From NCBI RefSeq assembly GCF_046127645.1, contig NZ_CP175919.1: a DNA stretch of 64,000 nucleotides; one strand, given 5' to 3'. Position 1 is the first letter of the stretch. Each line of letters opens with the position of its first letter. Shown here piece after piece: positions 46,495-55,804 of the stretch. This stretch comes from Clostridium_F caseinilyticum. GTDB taxonomy: Bacteria > Bacillota > Clostridia > Clostridiales > Clostridiaceae. The translations under genes and the position numbers were made by a program. Below the pieces are notes generated by a model. That model did not search any database. It had not been told where the DNA came from and was given only the letters and a program-made list of their open reading frames with translations.

Positions 46495-46568
46495 GGCGCT
46501 ATAGCCAAGTGGTAAGGCAGAGGCCTGCAAAGCCTTTATCCCCAGTTCAAATCTGGGTAGCGCCTCCA
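46495..46568 (+). tRNA. tRNA-Cys (GCA)
   Basis: 74 nt: acceptor GGCGCTA/TAGCGCC, anticodon loop CTGCAAA (anticodon GCA), T arm CCCAG-TTCAAAT-CTGGG, encoded CCA. Terminator at 46571-46600. Confidence 0.96.
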
Positions 46569-46570
46569 AA

Positions 46571-46600
46571 AGAGTTTTAGGATACTAAAGCTCTTTTTTT
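46571..46600 (+). terminator. Terminator of tRNA-Cys
   Basis: AGAGTTTTAG/CTAAAGCTCT stem with one T-G pair and a T-run. It meets the stop codon of the convergent LD-carboxypeptidase gene. Confidence 0.8.
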
Positions 46601-47507
46601 AATAACTTAGAATTTTTATCTGTTTATTTTTACAATCCAATCTAACTTTAGATCCTATAGGTAAAGTTAGATTAGGATCACAATGCCCTGACATTAGGTT
46701 TGATATAATGGGTTTATTAATAGACAATAATCTATCTACTATAAATTGTTTTATAGAGAAACCTTCTTTATAATTATCCATATCACAATCTGTAAATTGA
46801 CCTAATATAAGGCCAGAACAGCATTCAATTTTTCTAGATAGTATTAATTGAGTTAACATCCTATCTATTTTATAAGTTGGTTCTGAAATTTCTTCTAAGA
46901 ATAAGATATTATCTATAGTATTAATTTCATAGGGAGTGCCTAAAGAGCTACATATAAGAGACAAATTTCCTCCAACAAGATTACCTTCTACTATATCATC
47001 AGTTTGAGATAATAAAGGAATACAATTAGGGTTTGATATTTCATAGGATGAAATATTGTTTGTTAATGGTTCTAGAAAATTTTTTAATGTATACATATTG
47101 TAAAAATTTGAGGAAAGCATAGGACAATGAAAAGTAGTAAATTTGCATTTGGAACTTATATAATTTAATAAAATTGTTATATCACTAAAACCACCAAAAA
47201 TTTTAGGATTATTTTTTATAATATTAAAGTCTAAATAAGGTAATATTCTCATAGATCCATAGCCGCCCCTTGAACAAAGAATCATGTCTACGGATGAATC
47301 TTTAAACATATTCATTAAATCTTTAGCCCTATCTATATCTTTACCAGATAAGTAACCATATTCATCATATACATGGTCACCTAATTTAATATTAAAACCT
47401 AAGTTTTTAAATATTTTAATACCTTTTAAAACAATATCTTTTTCAATAGGACTTGCAGGAGATACTATTCCTATAGTATCTCCTTTATTTAAATGTTTTA
47501 ATAGCAT
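46599..47507 (-). CDS. LD-carboxypeptidase (peptidase S66)
   Basis: 302 aa serine peptidase that removes the terminal D-amino acid from L,D-linked muropeptides, or inactivates MccC-like compounds. Visible: IGIVSPASP at the N-terminus, the nucleophile loop CSRGGYGSMRILPYLD, GGFSDIT, the Glu region (VGGNLSLICSSLGTP, FLEEI), and a C-terminal NLMSGHCDPNLTLPIG with the catalytic His. The Ser-Glu-His set is complete. I start at ATG 47507 because AGGAGTGA is 5 nt upstream; a longer reading to 47618 overlaps the corA gene and has no site. It follows corA by 35 bp, so an operon is likely. Confidence 0.93.
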   Translation of the reverse strand: MLLKHLNKGDTIGIVSPASPIEKDIVLKGIKIFKNLGFNIKLGDHVYDEYGYLSGKDIDRAKDLMNMFKDSSVDMILCSRGGYGSMRILPYLDFNIIKNNPKIFGGFSDITILLNYISSKCKFTTFHCPMLSSNFYNMYTLKNFLEPLTNNISSYEISNPNCIPLLSQTDDIVEGNLVGGNLSLICSSLGTPYEINTIDNILFLEEISEPTYKIDRMLTQLILSRKIECCSGLILGQFTDCDMDNYKEGFSIKQFIVDRLLSINKPIISNLMSGHCDPNLTLPIGSKVRLDCKNKQIKILSY

Positions 47508-47542
47508 TAAATCACTCCTAAAAATTAATAATATGTAATTTA

Positions 47543-48484
47543 TTAGAATAAGTCCTTTTTCTTCAATATTATTATGCAAATTATACATAAAATAGCTGTG
47601 ACCCCATAAGCAAGCCAAAATCCTTGTGCAGATTTATTAAAAGGTATACCATTTACATTCATTCCGAAAGAACCAAAAATTATATTAGGTATAGACATTA
47701 CTATAGTTATAGATGCTAATAGTTTCATAACTATATTTAGATTATTAGATATGACAGATGCAAAAGCATCCATAGTTCCACTTAAAATATTACTATATAT
47801 ATTAGCCATTTCTATAGCCTGTTTATTTTCTATAATAACATCTTCTAAAACATCTTGATCTTCAGGATATTTTTGTATTATATCTAACTTGAGCATTTTT
47901 TCTAAGGTTATTTCATTAGCCTTTAGAGAAGTAGAGAAATATACTAAAGATTTTTCTAAAGACAATAGTAAAATAAGTTCTTTATTTTTCATAGATTTAT
48001 GAAGTTTCTTTTCTATCATTAGACTTTTCTTATCTATTTGTCTTAAATATAATAAAAAGTAACTTGCTATTCTATATAATATTTGTAGAATAAATCTAGA
48101 TCTTTTAAAAGTATAAAAAGATTTTACTTTATTATTAAAAAAGTCTGTTAAGATTTTGCTATTTTTTAAACAAACAGTAATAATATTAGTTGGTGTATTT
48201 ATAATAGCTAAAGGATAAGTATCATAAGTTAGTGAGTTATCTTCCATTTCTGTAAAGGGTATATCTAATATTACTATCATATTATCATCTTCAATGTCTA
48301 TTCGTGAAGTTTCTTCTTCATCTAAAGAGGCTTTTAGAAAATCTAAAGTAACCCCCGTTTTTTTTGATACAAAGATAAGCTCTTGTTCTGAAGGAGCCAC
48401 TATGTTAATCCAGGTACTAGGTTCTATATTATCTAATTTTTTTATTGTTTTGTCTTCTTCAGTATTTTTATAAATTGAGATCAT
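47543..48484 (-). CDS. CorA-like Mg2+/divalent cation transporter
   Basis: 313 aa. A large cytoplasmic domain with long helices (about 120-245) is followed by two C-terminal membrane helices with the selectivity motif GMN between them (IIFGSFGMNVNGIPF) and a lysine-rich tail (ILKKKDLF). This is the CorA/2-TM-GxN design; ion specificity is inferred. Start ATG 48484 with GGAGGTG 6 nt upstream; the GTG at 48493 lies inside that site. First gene of a two-gene operon with the LD-carboxypeptidase. Confidence 0.92.
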   Translation of the reverse strand: MISIYKNTEEDKTIKKLDNIEPSTWINIVAPSEQELIFVSKKTGVTLDFLKASLDEEETSRIDIEDDNMIVILDIPFTEMEDNSLTYDTYPLAIINTPTNIITVCLKNSKILTDFFNNKVKSFYTFKRSRFILQILYRIASYFLLYLRQIDKKSLMIEKKLHKSMKNKELILLLSLEKSLVYFSTSLKANEITLEKMLKLDIIQKYPEDQDVLEDVIIENKQAIEMANIYSNILSGTMDAFASVISNNLNIVMKLLASITIVMSIPNIIFGSFGMNVNGIPFNKSAQGFWLAYGVTAILCIICIIILKKKDLF

Positions 48485-48837
48485 AAAAATCACCTCCGCA
48501 TGTAAAATTTATTAATTTTTTAAATTGTAATTATGGTAACCAATAATATATATTATACAGCATATAGTTATATATTTATTTATAAAATTAATATATTTTA
48601 ATAGTTTAAAAATAAAATAAAAAATATTGTTTAAATTTTAACTATTACTAAAGTTATTTAGATAAAATTATAGTAAAATAGAGAAATATAAAGGAAAACA
48701 TATCTTAATTAATAAGAAGAACTTTAAATACCTTTAAACAGACAATATTGCAGTGGATTAATGTTTAAAAGCTTAGTATAATCTTGAGCGTAAAGAAATT
48801 TTAAATTTATTTCATGTTATTTTGGAGGGTTTATAAA
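48485..48837. other. Divergent intergenic region
   Basis: About 350 bp between corA (minus) and a membrane protein gene (plus). AT-rich; must hold both promoters, but no motif stands out. Confidence 0.5.
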
Positions 48838-49341
48838 ATGGGAAATATGTATAAAGAAACTGTGGCTAGAAGAAGGGTTCCGGTTTTACTTTTTATGCTT
48901 ATTTTGTTAGTAGGAATTTTATTTTTAGTGGGATTTTTAAAAAATATTAGATTTTATGGATATAAGTTAGATGAAATCTTAAATATTTTTTTATTATGTA
49001 TAGTTGTACTAGTGAGTTTTTTAGAAATATTTAAATGCAAAATAAAATATTCATATTTTATAATAGCAGATCAGTTTATCATTCATAAGATAAAAGGAAA
49101 TTATAATAGAGTAGTAGAGAATATAAAATTAAAAGATATAATTTATTTTGATAAATGTGCTGGATTAAAAACAAAAATCAATATAAGTAATTCAAAAAAA
49201 TACACATGTTCTTTATTAAATAGAGAAACTTATTGCTGTGTTTATAAAGATGGTAATAGTACTAAAAAGTTTTATTTTGAACCTAGTAATAATTTGATTA
49301 CAAAAATAAAATATTTATCAAGTAAGAGACTAGTTGGCTAG
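48838..49341 (+). CDS. Two-TM membrane protein, function unknown
   Basis: 167 aa. A basic N-terminus (KETVARRRVP) is followed by two hydrophobic helices (about 15-35 and 46-66) and a cytoplasmic C-terminal part (about 70-167). That part (KYSYFIIADQFIIHKIKG...VVENIKLKDIIYF...) looks like the small PH-like domains of Firmicute membrane proteins. I do not recognise a named family. Start: GGAGGG 7-8 nt before ATG 48838; the ATG at 48814 has no site. Confidence 0.75.
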   Translation: MGNMYKETVARRRVPVLLFMLILLVGILFLVGFLKNIRFYGYKLDEILNIFLLCIVVLVSFLEIFKCKIKYSYFIIADQFIIHKIKGNYNRVVENIKLKDIIYFDKCAGLKTKINISNSKKYTCSLLNRETYCCVYKDGNSTKKFYFEPSNNLITKIKYLSSKRLVG

Positions 49342-49348
49342 TCTCTTA
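49324..49348. terminator. Bidirectional terminator between convergent genes
   Basis: AAGAGACTAG-ttgg-CTAGTCTCTT. It overlaps the stop of the membrane protein gene and serves the convergent M20 gene. Confidence 0.75.
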
Positions 49349-50506
49349 TTGCATTTTATTAAAAAATTCATTTTTCACTTCTTTTAAAAGCATATCATTT
49401 TCGATTAAATCTAATGCAGTTAAACTTAAGGCTTGAGAAGCTTTAAGAACATTTTGTTGAGCATGTTTTTTTAAAGTTTCATCTGCAAACCCTTTAGTAA
49501 AATAATTTACAGGCTTATTTTTATCCAATATAGATATATATGGGTGAATACAAGGAATATAATGACTTACTGTTCCTAAACTTAGTCCTGATACAGTATT
49601 TTTTTCATTGCAAATATCAATTATACCAGCTTCCTTTAAATTATGGCAAAATAATCTAGATAGTCTCTTGTTAGTTATTAATTCTTTATAAGGTAATTCG
49701 AACAAACAAATTTCTGAATCTAAATTTAAAATGGAGTTAACATTGTCTACAATTTCCCTTATTCCTTTTTCTACGTAAATAGCAGTTGATATATTTTTAG
49801 ATCTTATATAAAATTTAGCTTCTGTAGTATTAGAAGAAACATAAGGATCGTTACCACTATTAACAACTAATTTATCTATATGAAAATTATTATTAATAGA
49901 TTGTTTTAAAAGGTTTATAGAATTAAATGTATATAAGAGTCCATTTAATGATGAAAATACATTTGTATTTTCATAGCTTAAAGTTTCCTTACCTTTAAAT
50001 TTTATTTTTAAAGGGAGAATAGCCATTGAAGATCCACTTTGGCAGGTAACTTCATCAGGATGAACCATAAGACCTACATCTATATCTTTGAAAGCTCCTT
50101 GCTTGGCTAAAGTTACTTTAGAACCGCTCAAAGATTCTCCAGGGGTTCCCATTACAATGATAGTACCAGAAAAATTATCTAATACTTTTGAAAGCGATAG
50201 AGCAGCCCCAACAGATATTGAGGAAACTAAATTATGTCCTGATACATGGCCTAGTTCACTTGGGGCATCATACTCACAAAAAAAACATATTTTAGGGTGA
50301 CCTGTACCAAATTTTGCATAAAATGCTGTAGGGATATTATAATAATTTTCTTCAACTTCAAAATTATTTTTTTTAAGAATATCTATTAAATACTTGCATG
50401 ATTTGTATTCATTAAAACTTATTTCTGGATTATCATAAATATATTTGGATATGTTAAATAAATCTGATTCTATGGATTTTAAGTAGGATACTATTTTTTG
50501 TTTCAT
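49346..50506 (-). CDS. M20 family amidohydrolase-like protein with altered metal site
   Basis: 386 aa, overall like M20D amidohydrolases (AbgB/PM20D2 type; they cleave N-acyl or gamma-linked amides with two metal ions). The usual GHACGHN is GHVSGHN here, so the Cys ligand is Ser. The usual GTPAEEGGGGK is GTPGESLSGSK, so the second Glu ligand is Ser. The STDxGxVS motif near the end is SLSLGTVS. MVHP and IHPYI remain. The frame is intact, so the protein is expressed but perhaps not a two-metal hydrolase. Start ATG 50506 has GGAGG 8 nt upstream. Confidence 0.85.
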   Translation of the reverse strand: MKQKIVSYLKSIESDLFNISKYIYDNPEISFNEYKSCKYLIDILKKNNFEVEENYYNIPTAFYAKFGTGHPKICFFCEYDAPSELGHVSGHNLVSSISVGAALSLSKVLDNFSGTIIVMGTPGESLSGSKVTLAKQGAFKDIDVGLMVHPDEVTCQSGSSMAILPLKIKFKGKETLSYENTNVFSSLNGLLYTFNSINLLKQSINNNFHIDKLVVNSGNDPYVSSNTTEAKFYIRSKNISTAIYVEKGIREIVDNVNSILNLDSEICLFELPYKELITNKRLSRLFCHNLKEAGIIDICNEKNTVSGLSLGTVSHYIPCIHPYISILDKNKPVNYFTKGFADETLKKHAQQNVLKASQALSLTALDLIENDMLLKEVKNEFFNKMQ

Positions 50507-50852
50507 AAATATAACCTCCAACATAAAACATTTAAGTTATATTATTATACCCAATATAAATAGAATAAATTATTGCAATTAATAGATTTAAATAATAAGG
50601 ATTTAATATAGTAAAAAATTATAAATCTAAAAAATGATTTATTTAAGTTTTTTCTCAAACTATTTTTATCATATATAAGTTATAAAAGGTATTAAATTTA
50701 ATATATTCAGTTTATATAGATTATATAATAAAAATTTCATAATAAAATTTATATAATTTTATGTGGACAAAATAACATTTAGCTGGATACTGAATAAAAT
50801 ATATATTAGGGGGCAAGAATTTAGCTGTAATAATATATTAAGGGGGATAAAT
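50507..50852. other. Divergent intergenic region before csfB
   Basis: About 345 bp, AT-rich, with no gene. An ATG at 50763 continues in frame into csfB but lacks an SD. Forespore-type (sigmaF/G) promoters would be expected here from csfB biology; I could not identify one with confidence. Confidence 0.5.
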
Positions 50853-51065
50853 ATGAAAAAACAATATTGTATTATATGTGGTAAGCCTCTAAATAGTGGT
50901 ATAATTATAAACAGAAAAGGAATATGTGATGTTTGCGAAGAAAGAATGGTAAATAGTGATATGGATACAGATTTTTATGAATTCTATAAAAAATGTATAA
51001 GAAAAAATTTAGTGCAAACTGTTATAAAGGATGAGGAAATGAGATGGGAGAATTACCGATTTTAA
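50853..51065 (+). CDS. csfB: Sigma-G inhibitor Gin (CsfB)
   Basis: 70-aa zinc-binding anti-sigma factor. In B. subtilis CsfB/Gin holds sigmaG (and sigmaE in the forespore) inactive until the right stage. Two zinc pairs are visible, C6-x2-C9 and C25-x2-C28 (CIICGKPLNSGIII...GICDVCEERMV), followed by the acidic and helical tail. Start: AGGGGG 7 nt before ATG 50853. Its end overlaps the decarboxylase gene by 22 nt, giving coupled expression. The position directly behind the rRNA array matches csfB behind rrnA in B. subtilis. Confidence 0.9.
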   Translation: MKKQYCIICGKPLNSGIIINRKGICDVCEERMVNSDMDTDFYEFYKKCIRKNLVQTVIKDEEMRWENYRF

Positions 51066-52501
51066 ATGGAGTTTTAAAATATATTGAGGAAAAGAACATA
51101 ATGTTTTCTATGCCAGGACATAAAGGATCATTAGGATTTTTATTTACCAAAGAAGGAAGAAAATTTTGTGAAAATATACTTCAATGTGATTTAACAGAAG
51201 TTGATGGATTAGATAATCTTCATAATAGTGAAGGAATAATAAAAGAATCCGGCAATCTTTTAAGCCGGTTTTATAATTCTAAAAAATCTTATTTTTTAGT
51301 CAATGGTAGTACTAGTGGAAATTTAACTATGATATTTTCTTGCTTTAAAGAAAAAGATAAGATTATTGTAGAAAGAAATTGTCATAGGTCTATATTCAAT
51401 GGAATAATTATGAGAAAATTAAAACCAATATATATAAAAAATAAGGTGTATAAGCAATTTAATGCTCCACTTTCGATAGATTTGGAGCATTTTTTAAGTT
51501 TAATAAAAGAAAATAAAGACGCAAAAGGGATAGTAATAACATATCCTAATTATTATGGTGTTTGTCCTAATCTAGAAATTATAATAAAAGAAGCTAAAAA
51601 ATATAATATGAAAGTGTTAATAGATTCGGCACATGGGGCCCATTTTGGAGTATGTGAAAGCTTGCCTAAAAGCGCTCTAGAGTTAGGAGCCGACATGGTA
51701 GTAATGAGTGCTCATAAGACGCTTCCTAGTTTAACACAAACAGCATTTTTACATATAGGTAAAAATACTATGATTGATATTGATAAGGTGGATTTTTACA
51801 TAAGTGCTTTTTCTAGCACTAGTCCTTCTTATTTATTTTTATGTTCTATGGATTATAGTAGATTTTATATAGAGAAATATGGTGAAAAACATTATAATGA
51901 ACTGGTTGACAGATCAAATTATTATAGGGAAAAAATAAATTTATTAGATAGTTTTTATATATTAAATCATAATGATAAAAAATATTTAAATATTTTTTAT
52001 AAAGATGTTATGGATATAGATTTGACAAGGTATGTGATAAATGTAAAAAAGGGTTTAAGTGCTAGCCATTTATCAAGGTATTTAAGAAAATGTGGAATAC
52101 AATGTGAAATGATCGATGGAAATAATGTAATCTTAATATTATCTCCATTTTATAATGAAGATGTTATGGAGAAATTATATAAGACTCTATGCGATTGGGA
52201 TAAAAGTTATGACAATAAAGATAAAAACAGCTATAACTATGATATAAATTATAATTATATAGAAACTAATATTAATATGTATCCTTATGAAGTTTTAGAA
52301 AAAGAATATTTATGGATAAACTATAAGGATTCCTTAGATAAAATAGGTTATAATAATATAGTTCCTTATCCTCCAGGTGTTCCAATAATAATGGCAGGAG
52401 AGGTAATAAACAAAGAAATAATAGATGCTATATGTTATTATAAAAATAATGGAATAGATGTATTAGGTTTAAAGAATGATAATATTCAAATAGTAAAATA
52501 A
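51044..52501 (+). CDS. Orn/Lys/Arg decarboxylase family PLP enzyme (YaaO-like)
   Basis: 485 aa fold-type I PLP enzyme. N-terminal FSMPGHKGSLGF, the cofactor region YFLVNGSTSGNL, a DSAHGAHFG segment, and Schiff-base Lys in MSAHKTLPSLTQTA. The C-terminal PYPPGVPIIMAGE is typical of the family. It matches YaaO, whose substrate is not established; arginine or lysine decarboxylation is a family guess. It overlaps csfB and precedes tmk by 24 bp, in the order csfB-yaaO-tmk (xpaC and yaaN of Bacillus are absent). Confidence 0.92.
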   Translation: MGELPILNGVLKYIEEKNIMFSMPGHKGSLGFLFTKEGRKFCENILQCDLTEVDGLDNLHNSEGIIKESGNLLSRFYNSKKSYFLVNGSTSGNLTMIFSCFKEKDKIIVERNCHRSIFNGIIMRKLKPIYIKNKVYKQFNAPLSIDLEHFLSLIKENKDAKGIVITYPNYYGVCPNLEIIIKEAKKYNMKVLIDSAHGAHFGVCESLPKSALELGADMVVMSAHKTLPSLTQTAFLHIGKNTMIDIDKVDFYISAFSSTSPSYLFLCSMDYSRFYIEKYGEKHYNELVDRSNYYREKINLLDSFYILNHNDKKYLNIFYKDVMDIDLTRYVINVKKGLSASHLSRYLRKCGIQCEMIDGNNVILILSPFYNEDVMEKLYKTLCDWDKSYDNKDKNSYNYDINYNYIETNINMYPYEVLEKEYLWINYKDSLDKIGYNNIVPYPPGVPIIMAGEVINKEIIDAICYYKNNGIDVLGLKNDNIQIVK

Positions 52502-52525
52502 TAAATACAAAATGTGGAGGAAAAA

Positions 52526-53215
52526 ATGAAGAGAGGCAAATTAATAGTTATAGAAGGTAGCGATGGAAGCGGTAAAGCTACTCAAACTAAAAAGCTTTAT
52601 GATAAATTAGTAAAAGAAAACAAAAATGTAAAAAAAGTAGAATTTCCTAATTACCAAAGTGAATCATCAGCTTTAATAAAGATGTATTTAAATGGAGAGT
52701 TTGGTAAAGAGCCAGATAGTGTAAATCCTTATGTTTCATCTACATTTTATGCAGTGGATAGATTTGCATCTTATAAAAAGGATTGGGAAGAATTTTACTT
52801 AAAGGGTGGAATTATTATCGCAGATAGGTACACTACATCTAATATGATACATCAAGCAGCAAAAATAAAAGATGTACAAGCTAAAGATAATTTTTTAAAT
52901 TGGTTATGGGATTTTGAATTTAAAAAATTTAATTTACCAGTGCCAGATTGTGTTATATTTTTAGATATGCCTCCTGAATGCAGTAAAAGTCTTATGGAAA
53001 CTAGAAATAATAAATTTACAGGAAAAAAAGATAAGGATATACATGAAAATAATTATGAATATCTACTAGAATCATATGAAAATTCTAAATATATATCAGA
53101 AAAATATGATTGGAATAGAATTCAATGTATTAATAAAGGGAATATTAAAAGCATAGATGAAATAAACAATGATATAATTAAAGTAATAAAACAATATATA
53201 GATATTATTGAATAG
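52526..53215 (+). CDS. tmk: Thymidylate kinase
   Basis: 229 aa. Phosphorylates dTMP to dTDP. P-loop EGSDGSGKATQT (about 8-19; GKAT instead of the common GKTT). The DRY-like ADRYTTSNMIHQAAK contacts dTMP, and the lid region NNKFTGKKDKDIHE follows. The longer, divergent form is common in clostridia. Start at ATG 52526 with GGAGG 6 nt upstream; a GTG at 52514 would lie at that site. Cotranscribed with yaaO. Confidence 0.92.
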   Translation: MKRGKLIVIEGSDGSGKATQTKKLYDKLVKENKNVKKVEFPNYQSESSALIKMYLNGEFGKEPDSVNPYVSSTFYAVDRFASYKKDWEEFYLKGGIIIADRYTTSNMIHQAAKIKDVQAKDNFLNWLWDFEFKKFNLPVPDCVIFLDMPPECSKSLMETRNNKFTGKKDKDIHENNYEYLLESYENSKYISEKYDWNRIQCINKGNIKSIDEINNDIIKVIKQYIDIIE

Positions 53216-53301
53216 AGGTAATTATAATTGTAAACTTGTATAAAAAAATATAAAATATAAGTAAGAAATTACAATATAAATTCCTTTAAGGAGTTAATAA
53301 T

Positions 53302-53631
53302 ATGAAATTAGTTATTGCTATTGTTCAAGATGATGATGCTTCAGATTTAATAGATGAAATAACAGAGGACGGTTTTAGAGTAACAAAATTGGCTACTACA
53401 GGAGGCTTTTTAAAAGCTGGAAATACTACACTCATGATAGGGGTAGAAGAAAAAGATGTAAATAAACTAATTAAAAAAATAGAGGATATATGCAAAACTA
53501 GAAAGCAAATTGTAACATCAGCTTCACCGGTAACTGGATCAGCTGGAATGTACGTATCTTATCCAATAGAAGTAGAAGTTGGAGGAGCTACTATATTCGT
53601 TGTAGACGTAGACAAATTTGTAAGAATTTAA
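53302..53631 (+). CDS. darA: Cyclic-di-AMP receptor DarA (YaaQ/PstA)
   Basis: 109-aa PII-like trimeric signalling protein that binds c-di-AMP. Typical pattern: KLVIAIVQDDDASDLIDEI, FRVTKLATTGGFLKAGNTTLMIGVE (loop binding the nucleotide) and GGATIFVVDVDKFVRI. The T-loop is short as in PstA/DarA. Targets in the cell are unknown. AAGGAG lies before ATG. It stands between tmk and holB as yaaQ does in Bacillus; yaaR is missing. Confidence 0.94.
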   Translation: MKLVIAIVQDDDASDLIDEITEDGFRVTKLATTGGFLKAGNTTLMIGVEEKDVNKLIKKIEDICKTRKQIVTSASPVTGSAGMYVSYPIEVEVGGATIFVVDVDKFVRI

Positions 53632-53648
53632 TTAGAGGGGGGATATAT

Positions 53649-54593
53649 TTGAATTCATATGCAATAATAGGGCATGAGAATATAAAAAGTAGAATTAAAA
53701 ATTCAATAGCTAAAGATAAATTTCCTCATGCCAGTATTATTGTTGGAGAGGATGGCATTGGTAAAAGCAAAATAGCTAAGGAAATAGCCATTAGTTTATT
53801 AGAAGAATCGCAAAGAATGAGCTGTGCAGATATAATAGAATTTAAACCTATCAATAAAAAATCTATAGGTATAGATGATATAAGAAATTTAATAGAAGAG
53901 GTAAACAAAAAGCCAATAGAAGGAAGCAAAAAGGTTATTATAATGTATAAATCAGAGTTAATAACAGAAGTTGCTCAAAATGCTTTTTTGAAAACTATAG
54001 AAGAACCACCTAAAGGTGTTCATATATTATTATTGTGTGAAAATATGGAGCAAATGTTAGATACTATAAAATCTAGATGTGAAGTATTTAAATTAAATAG
54101 ATTAAAGCCATGCGACGTAGAAAGTTTTATAAAATACAAATATAAGGATATAAAAAAAGAAAATATAGATTCCGCAGTAGCATTTAGTGATGGAATTCCA
54201 GGTAAAGCTGAAAGATTTATTGAAGATGAATCACTAAAATATATAAGAGATATGAGTTTAGGTATATTAAAAGATTCGAAGAATTTAAGTAACTACGATT
54301 ATTTGATGAAATACGAACCTTTTTTAATAAATTACAAGGAAAACTGGGAAGAAGTTTTAACTTGTATTTTATCATATCTTAGAGATTCATTGTTATTTAA
54401 AGAAACTGGAGATGAAGAGTTATTATTAAATGTAGATAAGAAAGAATATATAAAAGATATATCGGAAAAGTATTCACATATAAACTTAAATAAAATGGTA
54501 AGTATAATAAATGATACAAGAGATAAATTAAATAAAAATATAAACTCCACTCTAGTATTTGATGCAATGCTTATAAAAATGCAGGAGGTATAA
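53649..54593 (+). CDS. holB: DNA polymerase III subunit delta'
   Basis: 314 aa clamp-loader subunit, a relative of DnaX. A modified P-loop, GEDGIGKSKIA (about 37-47), is present. KVIIMYKSELITEVAQNAFLKTIEEPP carries the Walker B region without the acidic pair of a working ATPase, and SRCEVFKLNRL is the arginine-finger motif. The usual zinc cysteines are absent. TTG start at 53649 with a GGGGGG site about 8 nt before. One nucleotide separates its stop from ricT, so the two are coupled. Confidence 0.93.
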   Translation: MNSYAIIGHENIKSRIKNSIAKDKFPHASIIVGEDGIGKSKIAKEIAISLLEESQRMSCADIIEFKPINKKSIGIDDIRNLIEEVNKKPIEGSKKVIIMYKSELITEVAQNAFLKTIEEPPKGVHILLLCENMEQMLDTIKSRCEVFKLNRLKPCDVESFIKYKYKDIKKENIDSAVAFSDGIPGKAERFIEDESLKYIRDMSLGILKDSKNLSNYDYLMKYEPFLINYKENWEEVLTCILSYLRDSLLFKETGDEELLLNVDKKEYIKDISEKYSHINLNKMVSIINDTRDKLNKNINSTLVFDAMLIKMQEV

Positions 54594-54594
54594 T

Positions 54595-55509
54595 ATGATA
54601 GAAGTTGTAGGAGTTCGATTTAAAAAGGCAGGTAAAATATATTATTTTAATCCTAGTAACATAGAAATAAATAAAGGAGAATATGTTATAGTAGAAACTA
54701 TAAGAGGGATAGAATTTGGAGAAGCAGTTATTGCTAAAAAGCAAATCAACGAAAATGAAATAGTAGCACCATTAAAAAATGTAATTAGAAAAGCAACAGA
54801 AGAAGATATAAAAAAGCATCATGAAAATAAAGAAAAAGAAAAATATGCATTAGAAACTTGTCTACAAAAAATACAAGAACATAAATTAAATATGAAGCTA
54901 ATAGATGTAGAATACACTTTTGACAATAATAAAGTTATATTCTATTTTACAGCAGATGGTAGAGTGGATTTTAGAGAGTTAGTTAAAGATTTAGCTTCAA
55001 TATTCAGAACTAGAATAGAATTAAGACAAATAGGAGTACGTGATGAAGCAAAAATGGTTGGGGGATTAGGACCTTGTGGAAGACCTATGTGTTGTTCTAT
55101 GTTTTTAGGAGATTTTGCCCCAGTATCAATAAAAATGGCTAAAGAACAAAATTTATCATTAAACCCTACTAAAATTTCAGGCATATGTGGAAGACTTATG
55201 TGCTGTTTAAACTATGAACAGCAAACTTATGAAAGTATTAGAAAAGTATTACCAAAGGTCGGATCAATAGTTAAGACTCCTTATGGACAAGGAGAAGTAG
55301 TAGATAATAATGTAGTTAAAGAAGAAATTAAAGTAAAAATTAAAGGTCAAGATAATGAAGAATTTATACAACCAGTGCCTATAATAGAAACAGAGCTTAT
55401 ATCTGGTGGTTATGAAGGAAATATAGAAAGTGTAAATGAAGAGGAAATAAATATTGAAATAGATGATGCAGATGAAACAATAATAAAAGAGCTGCTTAAG
55501 GATGAATAG
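54595..55509 (+). CDS. ricT: RicT/YaaT, PSP1 domain protein of the Y-complex
   Basis: 304 aa. In B. subtilis RicA-RicF-RicT carries [4Fe-4S] clusters, promotes RNase Y maturation of mRNAs and helps Spo0A activation. The PSP1 core includes the Cys clusters GGLGPCGRPMCCSMF and SGICGRLMCCLNYE, as in that family. The acidic C-terminal tail (EEEINIEIDDADETII) is variable. The ATG lies 1 nt behind holB with GGAGG inside the holB end. Its end touches the HMA-like gene region. Confidence 0.93.
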   Translation: MIEVVGVRFKKAGKIYYFNPSNIEINKGEYVIVETIRGIEFGEAVIAKKQINENEIVAPLKNVIRKATEEDIKKHHENKEKEKYALETCLQKIQEHKLNMKLIDVEYTFDNNKVIFYFTADGRVDFRELVKDLASIFRTRIELRQIGVRDEAKMVGGLGPCGRPMCCSMFLGDFAPVSIKMAKEQNLSLNPTKISGICGRLMCCLNYEQQTYESIRKVLPKVGSIVKTPYGQGEVVDNNVVKEEIKVKIKGQDNEEFIQPVPIIETELISGGYEGNIESVNEEEINIEIDDADETIIKELLKDE

Positions 55510-55519
55510 GAGGAGAGTT

Positions 55520-55723
55520 ATGAAGGCACTATTAAAGGTGTGTGATATGAGAACAATACATGATATAAACAAAGTAAAAAGTGCTGTAGCTAATAATGAA
55601 GGTGTAGTTGCCTGTGAAATAAGTAAGGAGAAAAAAGAAGTAAGTGTTATATATGACGATTATTTTGTAAATGTAGACAATATAATAGAATCCATAGAAA
55701 ATATAGGGTATACGGTTATATAA
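55520..55723 (+). CDS. Small HMA-fold-like protein without CxxC
   Basis: 67 aa. The predicted beta-alpha-beta-beta-alpha-beta order (KALLKVCDM, DINKVKSAVANNEGVVACEI, KKEVSVIYDDYFVNVDNIIESIENIGYTVI) is that of heavy-metal-associated domains. The metal-binding CxxC between strand 1 and helix 1 is missing (only C8 remains), so metal transfer is doubtful. Start ATG 55520 with AGGAGGAG before it; the ATG at 55502 overlaps ricT. Cotranscribed with ricT and followed by a ferredoxin. Confidence 0.75.
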   Translation: MKALLKVCDMRTIHDINKVKSAVANNEGVVACEISKEKKEVSVIYDDYFVNVDNIIESIENIGYTVI

Positions 55724-55804
55724 AAATTACTTTAAAAATTAATGAAAACATGTTAAAATATAAATCGTATAAAGTTGTGTAATTTTTAAGGAGGTGTGTT
55801 ACAT

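Noticed and set aside
46598..47618. Longer LD-carboxypeptidase start at 47618
   Set aside because: It would overlap the corA coding end and has no ribosome site, while 47507 has AGGAGTGA at the right distance and gives the family N-terminus.
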